38,221 nt of DNA from Candidatus Omnitrophota bacterium. Its GTDB lineage: Bacteria; Omnitrophota; Gorgyraeia; Duberdicusellales; 4484-171. Made by a program: the position numbers and the translations under genes. Location: NCBI GenBank assembly GCA_028713415.1, contig JAQTOI010000007.1:1-38221 (forward strand), read 5' to 3'. Every line of letters begins with the position of its first letter. The stretch's first letter is position 1. The notes under the pieces were generated by a model. The model did no database searches and was not told where the DNA came from. It was given only the letters and a program-made list of their open reading frames with translations. Of this stretch, positions 22,357 through 31,210 are shown one piece after another.

Positions 22357-23601
22357 TTATAGTTTATTAACTGCTGCCATAAACCTCCTGCCCCTGTCCA
22401 TGTAACTAGAAAACATATCAAAGCTTGAGCACATAGGAGAAAATGCTACAGTATCGCCCTTGTCCGCATCTTTCAAGGAAGCGGAAACCGCCGCTTCAAG
22501 CGAAGGAAAAACTTCGATAGGGACACAAGGTTCAAGCGCTTTTTTAATCTTATCGGCCGCCTGTCCGATAAGGTTAACTTTTTTAACTTTACGTAAGTGC
22601 TGTTCAAGCGTGGTATAGTCAACTCCCTTATCTTTACCGCCGGCAATAAGGACGATATTGCCTTTTATGTTCTTAAGCGCCCACATGGTAGCAGAAGGGT
22701 TTGTTGATTTAGAATCATTAATAAAATTTACTCCATTTACTTTCCTTACAAACTGCAGGCGGTGTGGCAGTCCGCGAAAATTGGCAAATACGTTAAGGCA
22801 ATCCGCTTTGCTTGCGCCAAAAACACTCGCAACCCTATAAACACAGGAAAAATCTTCGTTAGGAAATTCATTTGAAAAATAAATAATCTTTGACCGTATT
22901 CTTTTCTCGATACTAGAACGTAAGCTTAGTTGCTTATTGAGAATGGCCCAATCTTGCGCTGTTTGATTACGGAAAATATTCATCTTCGCCTCATAATAAT
23001 CCTTAAATGTAGGGTGTCTGTCTAAGTGATTAGGCTCCAAATTAAGCAAGCAGGCGACATATGGGCGGAATTCCATTATTGTCTCCAGTTGAAAGGAGCT
23101 TATTTCAAGCACTATTGTATCTTTTGGCCTTGTGCGCCTAATAAAAGAAGACACCGGAATACCTATATTGCCGCCCAAGAAGACATTTTTCCTTTTAGTT
23201 TTCAACGCGCGGTAGGTAAGGAAGGTGGTCGTAGTTTTACCGTTAGTCCCGGTAATGGCCACGAAACGTGCTTTTGTCAGCCAAAAAGAAAATTCAACCT
23301 CTCCAACACAGGGGATAGCCAGCTTGCGTGCATGTATTGCCGCAAGGGACGTAGCGGCATCTACGCCGGGGCTTAAAATAACCAACTGCGCCTCTTTTAT
23401 GAAATTTTCGCTATGTCCCCCGAACTCAAAATTTACCCCTCGTCGGATAAATTTATCTATTAGATATGGATGAAACTTCCCTCTCTCGGCGGCCTCGCTT
23501 AAAAAAACTTCCTTTTTTAGCTCTAAGAGCAGATTACAAAGAGAAATGCCGCTTTTTCCCCAACCTACAACGCATACTTTTTTAAAATTATCAATATTCA
23601 T
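22357..23601 (-). CDS. murD: UDP-N-acetylmuramoylalanine--D-glutamate ligase
   Basis: Adds D-Glu to UDP-MurNAc-L-Ala. 414 residues. N-terminal CVVGWGKSGISLCNLL, LILSPGV-type block VILSPGVD, ATP loop ITGTNGKTTTT (116-126), EISSFQLE (diagnostic for MurD), LNLEPNHLDRH, and in the C-terminal domain FINDSKSTNPSATMWAL and LIAGGKDKGVDY. All Mur ligase landmarks are present. ATG at 23601; 46 bp after mraY. Confidence 0.97.
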   Translation of the reverse strand: MNIDNFKKVCVVGWGKSGISLCNLLLELKKEVFLSEAAERGKFHPYLIDKFIRRGVNFEFGGHSENFIKEAQLVILSPGVDAATSLAAIHARKLAIPCVGEVEFSFWLTKARFVAITGTNGKTTTTFLTYRALKTKRKNVFLGGNIGIPVSSFIRRTRPKDTIVLEISSFQLETIMEFRPYVACLLNLEPNHLDRHPTFKDYYEAKMNIFRNQTAQDWAILNKQLSLRSSIEKRIRSKIIYFSNEFPNEDFSCVYRVASVFGASKADCLNVFANFRGLPHRLQFVRKVNGVNFINDSKSTNPSATMWALKNIKGNIVLIAGGKDKGVDYTTLEQHLRKVKKVNLIGQAADKIKKALEPCVPIEVFPSLEAAVSASLKDADKGDTVAFSPMCSSFDMFSSYMDRGRRFMAAVNKL

Positions 23602-23647
23602 TGCCGCTATTTTGTCCCGCGCTTAAGTGACTTAATTATTTATGTGT

Positions 23648-24730
23648 TTAACGCAGCTTTAAAGTCAGCAGGGTAGCTACCGCACAGATAATCGAAACGA
23701 TCCAGAAACGGACTATTATTTTAGGCTCTTTCCAGCCCAAGAGCTGAAAATGATGATGCAACGGCGCAGCCTTAAAAAGTTTCTTACCCAGAATTTTCAC
23801 AGAAATTATCTGCAAAATCACGCTTAAGGCTTCTGCGACAAAAACAGCTCCGGAAACTACCAGAAGAAATTCTTTTTTAATCAAGAGTGCTACTGCCCCT
23901 AAAACCCCGCCAAGAGCAAGCGCCCCCACATCGCCCATAAATACCTGGGCCGGATAGGAGTTAAACCATAAAAACCCCAAACCCGCCCCTACTAAGGCCA
24001 GGCATAAAACCGTCAACTCTCCCGCTTCTTTGACAAAAGGGATAAAAAGATAATTTGCGAATTTAGCATTGCCGGCCAGATAACATAAAAAGCCGAAAAT
24101 CAAGGCATTAGTTATCAAAGTACCTATGGCCAGGCCGTCTAAGCCGTCAGTAAAATTAACCGCGTTTGAAGTTGAGATTACTACTAAAGCCGCCCATGCA
24201 ATATAAAAAAAACCCAAATCAATTATCAGGTTCTTGAAAAAAGGAAAATCCAGGCTAGTGGAAAGATCCCGATTAATCAAAATAAGAATGCCCAATAACC
24301 CTCCGATAAGGATCTGGTAAAAGAGCTTCTCCAGCCTGGTCAGGCCCTTGCCGCTTTTAGTTTTTAAAAGATCATCCCGCAATCCCACAATTCCAAGAGT
24401 CAGCATCACCACCACGCACAGCCACATGGAATAATTATCCCAGCGCGACCACAGAAGCGTGGATACAATGACCGCGAAAAGTATAAGAATACCCCCCATA
24501 GTCGGGGTACCTTTTTTACCCTGATAGAGCGCTTCAAGATGGACATGCCCATACATATCTATTTTTTCTATCAGCTGCAAGAATTTTAGGCGCTTAAGCG
24601 TGAAATTCCAAAAAAACATCACAATAAGAAATGCGCTTATGAAGGCGCAGCCTCCCCTGAAAGTGATATAGCGAGTAACATTAAAAACACTAAAATATTT
24701 TGATAAAGGGAAAAGAATGTGATAGAGCAT
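23648..24730 (-). CDS. mraY: Phospho-N-acetylmuramoyl-pentapeptide transferase
   Basis: Makes lipid I by transferring phospho-MurNAc-pentapeptide to undecaprenyl phosphate. 360 residues with about ten membrane segments. Motifs: GTPTMGG (74-80), RDDLLKTKSGKGL with the catalytic DD (119-120), NAVNFTDGLDGLA, FMGDVGALALGG, and APLHHHFQLLGWKEPKI at the C-terminal end, all diagnostic of MraY against WecA. 15 bp separate it from murF. Confidence 0.98.
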   Translation of the reverse strand: MLYHILFPLSKYFSVFNVTRYITFRGGCAFISAFLIVMFFWNFTLKRLKFLQLIEKIDMYGHVHLEALYQGKKGTPTMGGILILFAVIVSTLLWSRWDNYSMWLCVVVMLTLGIVGLRDDLLKTKSGKGLTRLEKLFYQILIGGLLGILILINRDLSTSLDFPFFKNLIIDLGFFYIAWAALVVISTSNAVNFTDGLDGLAIGTLITNALIFGFLCYLAGNAKFANYLFIPFVKEAGELTVLCLALVGAGLGFLWFNSYPAQVFMGDVGALALGGVLGAVALLIKKEFLLVVSGAVFVAEALSVILQIISVKILGKKLFKAAPLHHHFQLLGWKEPKIIVRFWIVSIICAVATLLTLKLR

Positions 24731-24745
24731 GGTAGCGTTATTAGT

Positions 24746-26101
24746 TTAGGATTTATCTTTGTCGTCTAAAAGTAAAAGCACTTTCTCAAGTTCCATGCGC
24801 CGCGAACCCTTCAAAAATATCAGCCACCCGCGCTCTGCCTTTTCATTAATGCAGGAAGCCAAGGCCTTAAGGGATGAGAAGTGGTATGCATTTCTAAACT
24901 TAAGTTTTTTCAAGCGTTCAATAAGGTAAGGCGTATACTGCCCGATAGCTAAACAATACTCAAAACCATTTTCAATAACGTGCTGTGCAAGAGCTTGATG
25001 GTAAACAGGGCTTCCTTTACCCAGCTCTAGCATATCGCCAATTACTGCTATTTTCGGCACGGCAAATTGTCTGGTTGAACGCAGGGCCTGCTGAAAAGAA
25101 AAAGGATTGGCATTGTAGGCGTCATTAAGAACCGTGAAACCCTTTACCTCCTTGGTTTCCATACGCTGGGATGGAAAATTATCAAAGCCGTCCAGGCGCG
25201 CTAAAGCTTCAGTCAGAGGTATACGGGCGCGCCCTGCGCCAAGAAGGGCGGCCAGAGCGCTGTATATAAAGCCGGGGAAAGAGGTCCGCAGCGTCAGTGC
25301 ATATTTCCCCTGTATAAGGAATTTTGATTCTTTTAAACTCTGCGAAAGAAGGCGCGCACAGAGCCCGTTCTTTGCGGTTTTGCCATACCAGTAAGTTCTT
25401 CCGCAAAAACGCGCTTTACGTAAATATTTATCATCGTAATTTAAAATTGCTTCCATGCCGCGCCTTACAGAAAACATGGAAACTTTTTCCGCAAACACAC
25501 CCTTAAGGCTTCCTAAGCCCTCCAGGTGTGCGGGTTTTATAAAAGTAATAATGCCGATATCCGGGTAAACAATTTCGGCTAGGGTTTTTATTTCACCCGG
25601 CGTATTAGTGCCCAGTTCTGTAACCATCATATTTTCATCTTTCAGTGAAAGACAAGCTTTAGCCACGCCAAAAATATTATTCTCGGTTTTATAATTTCTT
25701 AAAACCTTGTAACGGCTCTCTAATATAAAAGCGAGCATTTCTTTGGTGGTGGTTTTCCCGACAGAACCGGTAATCGCGTAAACCTTGGGATTTTTTATCC
25801 GACGTATATGCCGAGCCACAGCGGCCATGGCCGCAATAGAATCATCCACCAGAAAGTAAGGAATCCTTGGTTTATTGGGAATATCGCGTTCGGCTATGAT
25901 TAACGAAGCGCCTCTTTTGGCTGCCTCATGAATAAAATCGTGTCCGTCGCTATATTTTCCTCGTACCGCGATAAAGCCTTCGCCTTTAGAGAGCGTGCGC
26001 GAATCAATGGAAAAGCCGGCCGGAATCCTAAAATGATAAAGATTATATATTTTCGCAGGTTTGATTATCTTTTCGATACCGCTGAAATCAGGCATATTCA
26101 T
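24746..26101 (-). CDS. murF: UDP-MurNAc-tripeptide--D-Ala-D-Ala ligase
   Basis: Adds the D-Ala-D-Ala made by Ddl. 451 residues. N-terminal substrate domain with SIDSRTLSKGEGFIAVRG and SDGHDFIHEA, ATP loop ITGSVGKTTTKE (110-121), VTELGTNTPGEI, ITFIKPAHLEGLGS, then VLNDAYNANPFSFQQAL and IAVIGDMLELG, the family's C-terminal motifs. The start overlaps the end of murE by 14 bp. Confidence 0.97.
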   Translation of the reverse strand: MNMPDFSGIEKIIKPAKIYNLYHFRIPAGFSIDSRTLSKGEGFIAVRGKYSDGHDFIHEAAKRGASLIIAERDIPNKPRIPYFLVDDSIAAMAAVARHIRRIKNPKVYAITGSVGKTTTKEMLAFILESRYKVLRNYKTENNIFGVAKACLSLKDENMMVTELGTNTPGEIKTLAEIVYPDIGIITFIKPAHLEGLGSLKGVFAEKVSMFSVRRGMEAILNYDDKYLRKARFCGRTYWYGKTAKNGLCARLLSQSLKESKFLIQGKYALTLRTSFPGFIYSALAALLGAGRARIPLTEALARLDGFDNFPSQRMETKEVKGFTVLNDAYNANPFSFQQALRSTRQFAVPKIAVIGDMLELGKGSPVYHQALAQHVIENGFEYCLAIGQYTPYLIERLKKLKFRNAYHFSSLKALASCINEKAERGWLIFLKGSRRMELEKVLLLLDDKDKS

Positions 26102-27551
26102 ATTTGAGCAACTCTTTTATAACTCTACTGTCTTTAAAGGGGATTTTCTCATCGCCCAGAATCTGACAATCTTCATGGCCTTTGCCTGCGACAAGCACGC
26201 AGCACTTATTATATCCTTTTAAAACTGTCTTTGCACACAATTTAATGGCTCTTTTAATGGCTTTTTTCCTATCGATAATAACGGCATACCGCGAGTTTTT
26301 AAATCCCTCCTCTATCTGAGAGCAAATATCGGCGGGATTTTCCTGGCGCGGATTATCTGATGTAATAAAAGTAAAGTGGGCGTATTTATCGGATACTGCG
26401 CCCATCATTGCGCGCTTTCCTTTATCTCTATTTCCGCCGCAGCCAAAAACGCAAATTATTTTTTCAAAACCTGCCGACTTTAAAGCAGAAAAAGCTTTTT
26501 CCAGCGCATCCGGGGTGTGCGCGTAATCGACAAAAATATTTCTCCCCTGGTTCTGAAGCCTTCCTTCTGCTCCGGTAAACGAAGGGATGAAACTGATAAC
26601 TTTTTTTAGAGGAAAACCCAAAGAAACAAGCGTTGCCAAAGCGGCCAGAATATTTGAAACATTATGTTTACCCAAGAGTGGGGTAAAAACCGGGTAAACT
26701 TTGCCTTTAAAAATAAGCTCAAATTTTGTGCCTTTTATGCTCAAACGCACTTCTTTAGCGCGCAAATCAGCACGCTTGGAGATTCCGTAAGAAATGGGGT
26801 GTCTGGCGCTTGTCAGCAGGCGCCTTCCATATGCGTCGTCAATATTGACCAGTGAAAGCGCGCGGGGGTTGCACTGAAATAGCTTGCGCTTTGCGCTAAA
26901 ATAACTCTCCATAGTCTTATGATAGTCGAGATGATCCCTGCTTAAATTGGTAAACACGCAAATTTCGAAATCTATTCCCTTATTCCTTTTTTGGGCAAGC
27001 GCATGGGAAGAAACTTCCATAACTACGTATCGCGCTTTTTCTTTTTTGGCAATATGAAAAAGTTTTCGCAAACTAAGATAATCTGGCGTGGTATGCGTTG
27101 CGCAGAGTTTTCTAGAGCCTATCTCATAACAAACTGTGCCAAGCAGGGCGGTCCTTGTGCCCAGTTTTTTAAGCAAATGGCTGATTAGCGCAACTGTAGT
27201 AGTTTTCCCGTTGGTGCCGGTAACACCGATAAAAGTGAAATCCCTTGTGTTAAATTTAAAAAACCGATCAACAGCGCAGTTAAACTCTTTTTGGATATCT
27301 TTAACAAAAATGGCGGGCTTCTTTAGACGCAGCACATTATACCTGGCCTTAAAAATTTCAGGCACGATATAAGCACTGACTTTAGGCTCTATATTTTTAA
27401 GAACGCTAAAGATATCAAAATTCGGCCTAGGAAGCGCAAAAAAAACATCGCCGTCTTTAATTATACGTGAGTCCTCGCAGATCCCTTTGGGTTTTAAACC
27501 TCCTACGCCAGCCGGAAGCATTAGATGAGGAAAAATTTCTTTTAAAGTCAT
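26088..27551 (-). CDS. murE: UDP-MurNAc-L-Ala-D-Glu--2,6-diaminopimelate ligase
   Basis: Adds the third residue of the stem peptide. 487 residues. ATP loop TGTNGKTTT (111-119), THTTPDYLSL, VMEVSSHALAQKR, FTNLSRDHLDYH, FVDYAHTPDAL, and GCGGNRDKGKRAMMG. The specificity motif is DNPR (399-402, TSDNPRQENP), which marks meso-diaminopimelate enzymes rather than L-lysine enzymes; this supports a diderm-type peptidoglycan. 17 bp downstream of ftsI. Confidence 0.97.
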   Translation of the reverse strand: MTLKEIFPHLMLPAGVGGLKPKGICEDSRIIKDGDVFFALPRPNFDIFSVLKNIEPKVSAYIVPEIFKARYNVLRLKKPAIFVKDIQKEFNCAVDRFFKFNTRDFTFIGVTGTNGKTTTVALISHLLKKLGTRTALLGTVCYEIGSRKLCATHTTPDYLSLRKLFHIAKKEKARYVVMEVSSHALAQKRNKGIDFEICVFTNLSRDHLDYHKTMESYFSAKRKLFQCNPRALSLVNIDDAYGRRLLTSARHPISYGISKRADLRAKEVRLSIKGTKFELIFKGKVYPVFTPLLGKHNVSNILAALATLVSLGFPLKKVISFIPSFTGAEGRLQNQGRNIFVDYAHTPDALEKAFSALKSAGFEKIICVFGCGGNRDKGKRAMMGAVSDKYAHFTFITSDNPRQENPADICSQIEEGFKNSRYAVIIDRKKAIKRAIKLCAKTVLKGYNKCCVLVAGKGHEDCQILGDEKIPFKDSRVIKELLKYEYA

Positions 27552-27568
27552 TGTTGTAGAATTATATA

Positions 27569-29266
27569 TTAATTATATTGGTAAGCATTTTGTTCTGCGA
27601 AAATTTTTTCTCCTTCAAGATATTTTACCGTTTTTTCAGCTATCTTTTTAAAGAGAGGCGCTGCCACAACTCCTCCGAAATGAGATTTTCTTGGCTCCTT
27701 CACGGTGACCCCTATTACTATAGGCGGTTCTATACTGCTCACAAAACCGATAAACGAAGCCCTGTAATCGGTGGCCGAATAGCGGCCACTTTTTACATCG
27801 AATTGCTGCGCCGTGCCGGTTTTACCGCCGATACGCAACCCCTCTACACGCGCAAGCGCCCCAGTTCCGTCATCCACCACGGCAATTAAAATTTCTTTGG
27901 CGCGTTGCGCTACGGGCGCAGATACAACTCTCCTCTGTTCGATGAGCGTATTTTTCAAGAAAAAATCTGAATTTATGCTTTTTACGACATGTGGTTTAAC
28001 TAGATAGCCGCCGTTAGCAACAACAGCAAACGCGCGTACCAGCTGAATGAGATTTACCCCAACCTCTTGTCCTATAGGCATAATATAACCTGAAGTATTT
28101 GACCAATTCTTAAGCGGCTTCACTTTGCCGGGCACTTCTCCAGGCAAATCTATCCCTGTCTTTTCACCAAAACCTAGCCGTTTAATATTACGGTAAATCG
28201 CTGACTTACCCAGGCTATTTGCTATCTTTGCTACTCCGATATTGCTTGATTTTTTAAAGACTTCCTTGAAGGTAAGAACACCATAAGGCCTCCAATCATG
28301 CAAAGTGCTGCCCGGTATTTTGAATTTTCCATTTTCGCAGAAAATCGTACTCGTGTCAGAAAATTTATTGCTTTCAACAGCAGCCACTAACGTCACCATT
28401 TTAAAAACAGAGCCGGGTTCGAACATATCGCACACCGCGCGGTTTCTCCGGGAATCGGCCGAATAGCCTTCAAGATTATTGGGATTAAAGAAAGGATAAT
28501 TCGCTAAAGCTATAATTTCTCCGTTTGCGGCGTTCATGACCACTACGCTGCCTTCTTTGGCGCCAAATTTTTTGATGGTCTCTTCTAAATAATATTCTAC
28601 CCAATACTGTACCTGGGCGTCAATAGTTAGCGTTGTGTCAGCTCCTTCTTTGGGCGCGATAATCTGCGGGCTGATGAGCACTTCTCTAGAGTTTGAGTCC
28701 TGTAATACTCGCGCGAATCCGTTTTTTCCTCTAAGGTAATCGTCATAAAACAACTCCAAGCCATCCAGGCCTTTATTGTCTATGTCTACAATACCCAAAA
28801 GCGAAGAAGCGAGCGTTTCCTGCGGATAGAACCGCTTTCCCTCGCGTATAAAACCCACGCCTTTTAATTTAAACGACCTTATCTCTTCTTTCTGGAGCCA
28901 GGAAACTTTACGTTTAAGCCAAACAAAGCGCTTTTTCTTACGCAGGCGTTCGTATACCTGTTTATAGGGCAGATTCAAATTAGAAGCAAGGATGCGCGCG
29001 GATTCAGAAGGTAGCTTAATTATGGAAGGGTCGGCAAAAATTGAATATGTATTAATCGCAGTAGCAACAACTCTTTGTCTGGCGTCAAAAATTTTACCGC
29101 GACGGCCTTCAAGAGGTATGAGGCGATAATATTGGCTTTGAGCTAAATGTTGCAAAAAATTTCTTCTGAATACTTGAAGATAAACTATGCGGCTGGCTAG
29201 AACGAGGAATAAAAGAATAAAAAAATAATATATATATTGTATGCGGGGGCGGTTCGCTATTTTCAC
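27569..29266 (-). CDS. ftsI: Septal transpeptidase FtsI (class B penicillin-binding protein)
   Basis: 565 residues. Short cytoplasmic N-terminus, one membrane helix (YYFFILLFLVLASRIVYL), a dimerisation/pedestal domain with RGKIFDARQRVVA and FYPQETLASSLLGIVD, then the transpeptidase domain: SVFK active site (S286, K289), SSN (340-342) and KTG (482-484). No PASTA repeats. It cross-links septal peptidoglycan in the periplasm with FtsW. The frame starts at GTG (29266) without a visible ribosome site, just after a hairpin. Placed after the ftsL-like gene as in other dcw clusters. Confidence 0.96.
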   Translation of the reverse strand: MKIANRPRIQYIYYFFILLFLVLASRIVYLQVFRRNFLQHLAQSQYYRLIPLEGRRGKIFDARQRVVATAINTYSIFADPSIIKLPSESARILASNLNLPYKQVYERLRKKKRFVWLKRKVSWLQKEEIRSFKLKGVGFIREGKRFYPQETLASSLLGIVDIDNKGLDGLELFYDDYLRGKNGFARVLQDSNSREVLISPQIIAPKEGADTTLTIDAQVQYWVEYYLEETIKKFGAKEGSVVVMNAANGEIIALANYPFFNPNNLEGYSADSRRNRAVCDMFEPGSVFKMVTLVAAVESNKFSDTSTIFCENGKFKIPGSTLHDWRPYGVLTFKEVFKKSSNIGVAKIANSLGKSAIYRNIKRLGFGEKTGIDLPGEVPGKVKPLKNWSNTSGYIMPIGQEVGVNLIQLVRAFAVVANGGYLVKPHVVKSINSDFFLKNTLIEQRRVVSAPVAQRAKEILIAVVDDGTGALARVEGLRIGGKTGTAQQFDVKSGRYSATDYRASFIGFVSSIEPPIVIGVTVKEPRKSHFGGVVAAPLFKKIAEKTVKYLEGEKIFAEQNAYQYN

Positions 29267-29272
29267 TGATGA

Positions 29273-29324
29273 GTTTGATTCGTTTTTATTTACCCAGTGC
29301 TGCCAATACCCCTAAGAATCAAAC
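29273..29324 (-). promoter_or_regulatory. Hairpin just upstream of the ftsI GTG start
   Basis: Minus strand GTTTGATTC (29324-29316) pairs exactly with GAATCAAAC (29281-29273), with a 34-nt loop. The 3' arm ends six bases before the GTG. With no ribosome site seen, this structure could control ftsI translation or present the start codon after ftsL is read. Confidence 0.45.
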
Positions 29325-29354
29325 CGCAAAGCATGTAAACGTAGGGTGTCTTGA

Positions 29355-29726
29355 CTACCTGTCTCGCTCTTTTGCCAATACAGTCGAGGAACTGCTGGAG
29401 AACCCTATCGCTTTATTTAATAAAGACGCAAACTTATTCTTAGAAGCGGGTACTTTTTTCTTCTCTAAATTAAACGCCAGAACTTTCTGTTTCTCGATGG
29501 GCGAAAAATTATTCTTTTCCACCCAGGCATTGAGCTTAGTCAAAGAAACTTCTTTCATGAAATTATACATTAAGTAATCTCTTTTATCAATACATTCATT
29601 ATAAAGCTGGTAATTTCTACTTAAACGATATGCCTCTACATAAATCTGCACTTTCTGGTGAAGATAGAAAAAAGCTCCCAAGAAGAAAAAACCCGCACAG
29701 GTCATGGACAGCGCTTTTCTGCTCAT
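29355..29726 (-). CDS. FtsL-like small membrane protein
   Basis: 123 residues. One N-terminal membrane helix (MTCAGFFFLGAFFYLHQKV) and a helical, possibly coiled-coil middle (AYRLSRNYQLYNECIDKRDYL). This topology, small size and position between rsmH and ftsI are those of FtsL, which bridges FtsQ and FtsW-FtsI. FtsL sequences diverge too far for recognition by motif, so the call rests on topology and place. The C-terminal third (basic then Ser-rich) is longer than needed. It starts one base after the rsmH gene. Confidence 0.65.
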   Translation of the reverse strand: MSRKALSMTCAGFFFLGAFFYLHQKVQIYVEAYRLSRNYQLYNECIDKRDYLMYNFMKEVSLTKLNAWVEKNNFSPIEKQKVLAFNLEKKKVPASKNKFASLLNKAIGFSSSSSTVLAKERDR

Positions 29727-29727
29727 A

Positions 29728-30651
29728 TTAAATTTTCTCCGCTACTCTTAATTTTGCCGAACGCGATGGATTGTTCTCAAGGAGTTCCTGCTCGCCGGCA
29801 ATTATCGGTTTTTTAGTAATAATCTTTAAAACTCCTTTATGCGAAAAATCGCGTAAAGTATGCTTGACTATTCTATCTTCGAGGGAATGGAAAGAAATAA
29901 CGGCAATCCTTCCGCCTGCATTAAGAAGCGTAACAGCTTTATCGATACCGGCTTTAAGCGCCTCTAATTCGCGATTAACTGCTATGCGTAAAGCTTGAAA
30001 TACTCTGGTCGCGGGATGAAGACGCCAGTCGCGGACCTTAAGCGGCGTTGCCCTCAATATAATCTCCGCGAGCTGCGTAGTAGTAACAATGGGTTCGCGG
30101 CGGCGCATATCTGTTATCGCGCGGGCGATACGATAAGCGTAGCGTTCCTCTCCAAATTTCCTGAATATATTTTCCAGTTCAATTTCGCTTAAATTATTTA
30201 CCAGGTCAGCCGCGCAGACAAACGAATTTTTATCCATGCGCATATCAAGAGGCCCTTCTTTTGAAAAACTAAATCCCCGATTGCTCTCGCTTAATTGATA
30301 TGTTGAAATACCCAAATCAAAAATAAATGCGTCGGCTTTGGCGATATGCAAATTAAGTAAAACAGAATCAATGTTTGAAAAATCACTCTTTATAAGAATG
30401 ACCCTCTTCCCGAATATCTGTAATTTTGCGCAAGCCTGGGAAAGTGAATCCTCGTCTCTATCGATGCCGATAAAAAGAGCGTCCGATTTCATAGCTTCTA
30501 ACATTCTTAGGGCGTGTGACCCCACTCCAACGGTGCAATCGACAACCACCTTTTTTTCTGAAAGGTTCAGTAATGTGAGAATTTCCCTGTACATAACAGG
30601 GTAATGATAAATTTGGTTCATTGTTGTAGGCATAATTTCTAAGGCATTCAT
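29728..30651 (-). CDS. rsmH: 16S rRNA (cytosine1402-N4)-methyltransferase
   Basis: Methylates C1402 in the ribosomal P site using SAM; classic second gene of dcw clusters (mraW). 307 residues. YHYPVMYREILTLL, VDCTVGVGSHALRML (SAM motif), FIGIDRDEDSLSQA, FDLGISTYQLSESNRGFSF, GPLDMRMD, FGEERYAYRIARAI, HPATRVFQALRIAVN, and GGRIAVISFHSLEDRIVK are all family landmarks. It begins 3 bp after mraZ; an internal ATG (MNQIYHYPVM) is an alternative start. Confidence 0.97.
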   Translation of the reverse strand: MNALEIMPTTMNQIYHYPVMYREILTLLNLSEKKVVVDCTVGVGSHALRMLEAMKSDALFIGIDRDEDSLSQACAKLQIFGKRVILIKSDFSNIDSVLLNLHIAKADAFIFDLGISTYQLSESNRGFSFSKEGPLDMRMDKNSFVCAADLVNNLSEIELENIFRKFGEERYAYRIARAITDMRRREPIVTTTQLAEIILRATPLKVRDWRLHPATRVFQALRIAVNRELEALKAGIDKAVTLLNAGGRIAVISFHSLEDRIVKHTLRDFSHKGVLKIITKKPIIAGEQELLENNPSRSAKLRVAEKI

Positions 30652-30654
30652 CTG

Positions 30655-31089
30655 TTATTCAAAAAGATTCTCTGCTGCAGCTTCGAACTTTGTTTTATTC
30701 TCCTGGTAAAATCCGCTCCAACGCTGTTTATCCCAAATTTCAATCCTATCGGCTACTCCGATAATGACGATTTCTTTTTTTATTTGAGCAAATTCTTTCA
30801 AGTACGAAGGTATCGCAACCCTGCCCTGAGAATCAAGTTCTACTTCTTGTGCCCCAGAAAAATATAAACGGTTAAAAGAACGCGATTGCTGCTTTGCAAA
30901 AGAATTGGCTTTAAGCTTCTCTTCTAAAGTTTGCCATACACCAGAAGCAAAGAAAAAGAGGCATCCATCGAGACCTCTGGTAATATAAAATTTCTGCCTC
31001 TTAACATCTTTTATCTTATCCCTGAATTTAGCAGGAAGTATAAATCTATCTTTATCGTCCAACGTATGCTGGTATTCGCCATACCACAT
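30655..31089 (-). CDS. mraZ: Transcriptional regulator MraZ
   Basis: 144 residues with two SpoVT/AbrB-like halves: YGEYQHTLDDKDRFILPAKF at the start and EVELDSQGRVAIPSYL in the second half (DxxGRxxxP pattern; the first half has D for G in DKDR). MraZ forms a ring and binds direct repeats before its own gene to control the dcw operon. I place the start at 31089 (MWYGEYQH), matching the family N-terminus and with GGAGG at the right distance; the frame is open upstream to 31149 but runs through the promoter. Its operator is visible directly upstream. Confidence 0.95.
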   Translation of the reverse strand: MWYGEYQHTLDDKDRFILPAKFRDKIKDVKRQKFYITRGLDGCLFFFASGVWQTLEEKLKANSFAKQQSRSFNRLYFSGAQEVELDSQGRVAIPSYLKEFAQIKKEIVIIGVADRIEIWDKQRWSGFYQENKTKFEAAAENLFE

Positions 31090-31117
31090 TCCACTTTCCT
31101 CCATTTTATTCCACAAT
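31088..31117 (-). promoter_or_regulatory. MraZ operator: three 10-bp repeats
   Basis: Minus strand ATTGTGGAAT, AAAATGGAGG and AAAGTGGAAT follow each other with exact 10-bp period, sharing the core AARTGGA. Known MraZ boxes are three or more such GTGG-type repeats with 10-bp spacing before mraZ. The last repeat overlaps the start codon and the middle one holds the ribosome site GGAGG. A fourth TGGA core (GAGTGGAGAC) lies 21 bp upstream within the promoter spacer, on the same helical face. Confidence 0.75.
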
Positions 31118-31120
31118 GTA

Positions 31121-31149
31121 AATATAAGTCTCCACTCATATTTTGTCAA
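31121..31149 (-). promoter_or_regulatory. Sigma70-type promoter of the dcw operon
   Basis: Minus strand: TTGACA (31149-31144), 17-bp spacer, TATATT (31126-31121). Ideal -35 and good -10 at consensus spacing. It drives mraZ and, with tight gaps downstream, probably the whole 17-kb cluster to the HD-GYP gene. Confidence 0.85.
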
Positions 31150-31175
31150 GGAATTTTGAGGAATAAATGCTTATG

Positions 31176-31191
31176 CCACAACAAGTTGTGG
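31176..31191. promoter_or_regulatory. Perfect palindrome upstream of the mraZ promoter
   Basis: CCACAAC, AA, GTTGTGG: 7-bp arms with a 2-base centre, about 27 bp upstream of the -35. It may be an operator for an unknown regulator or the remains of a terminator for ribF; there is no T-run on the minus strand. Confidence 0.45.
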
Positions 31192-31210
31192 TTGGCTGAG
31201 GAAAGGGATA

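Noticed and set aside
31176-31191. CCACAAC/GTTGTGG palindrome as the ribF terminator
   Set aside because: The stem is short and no T-run follows on the minus strand; kept only as a possible operator.
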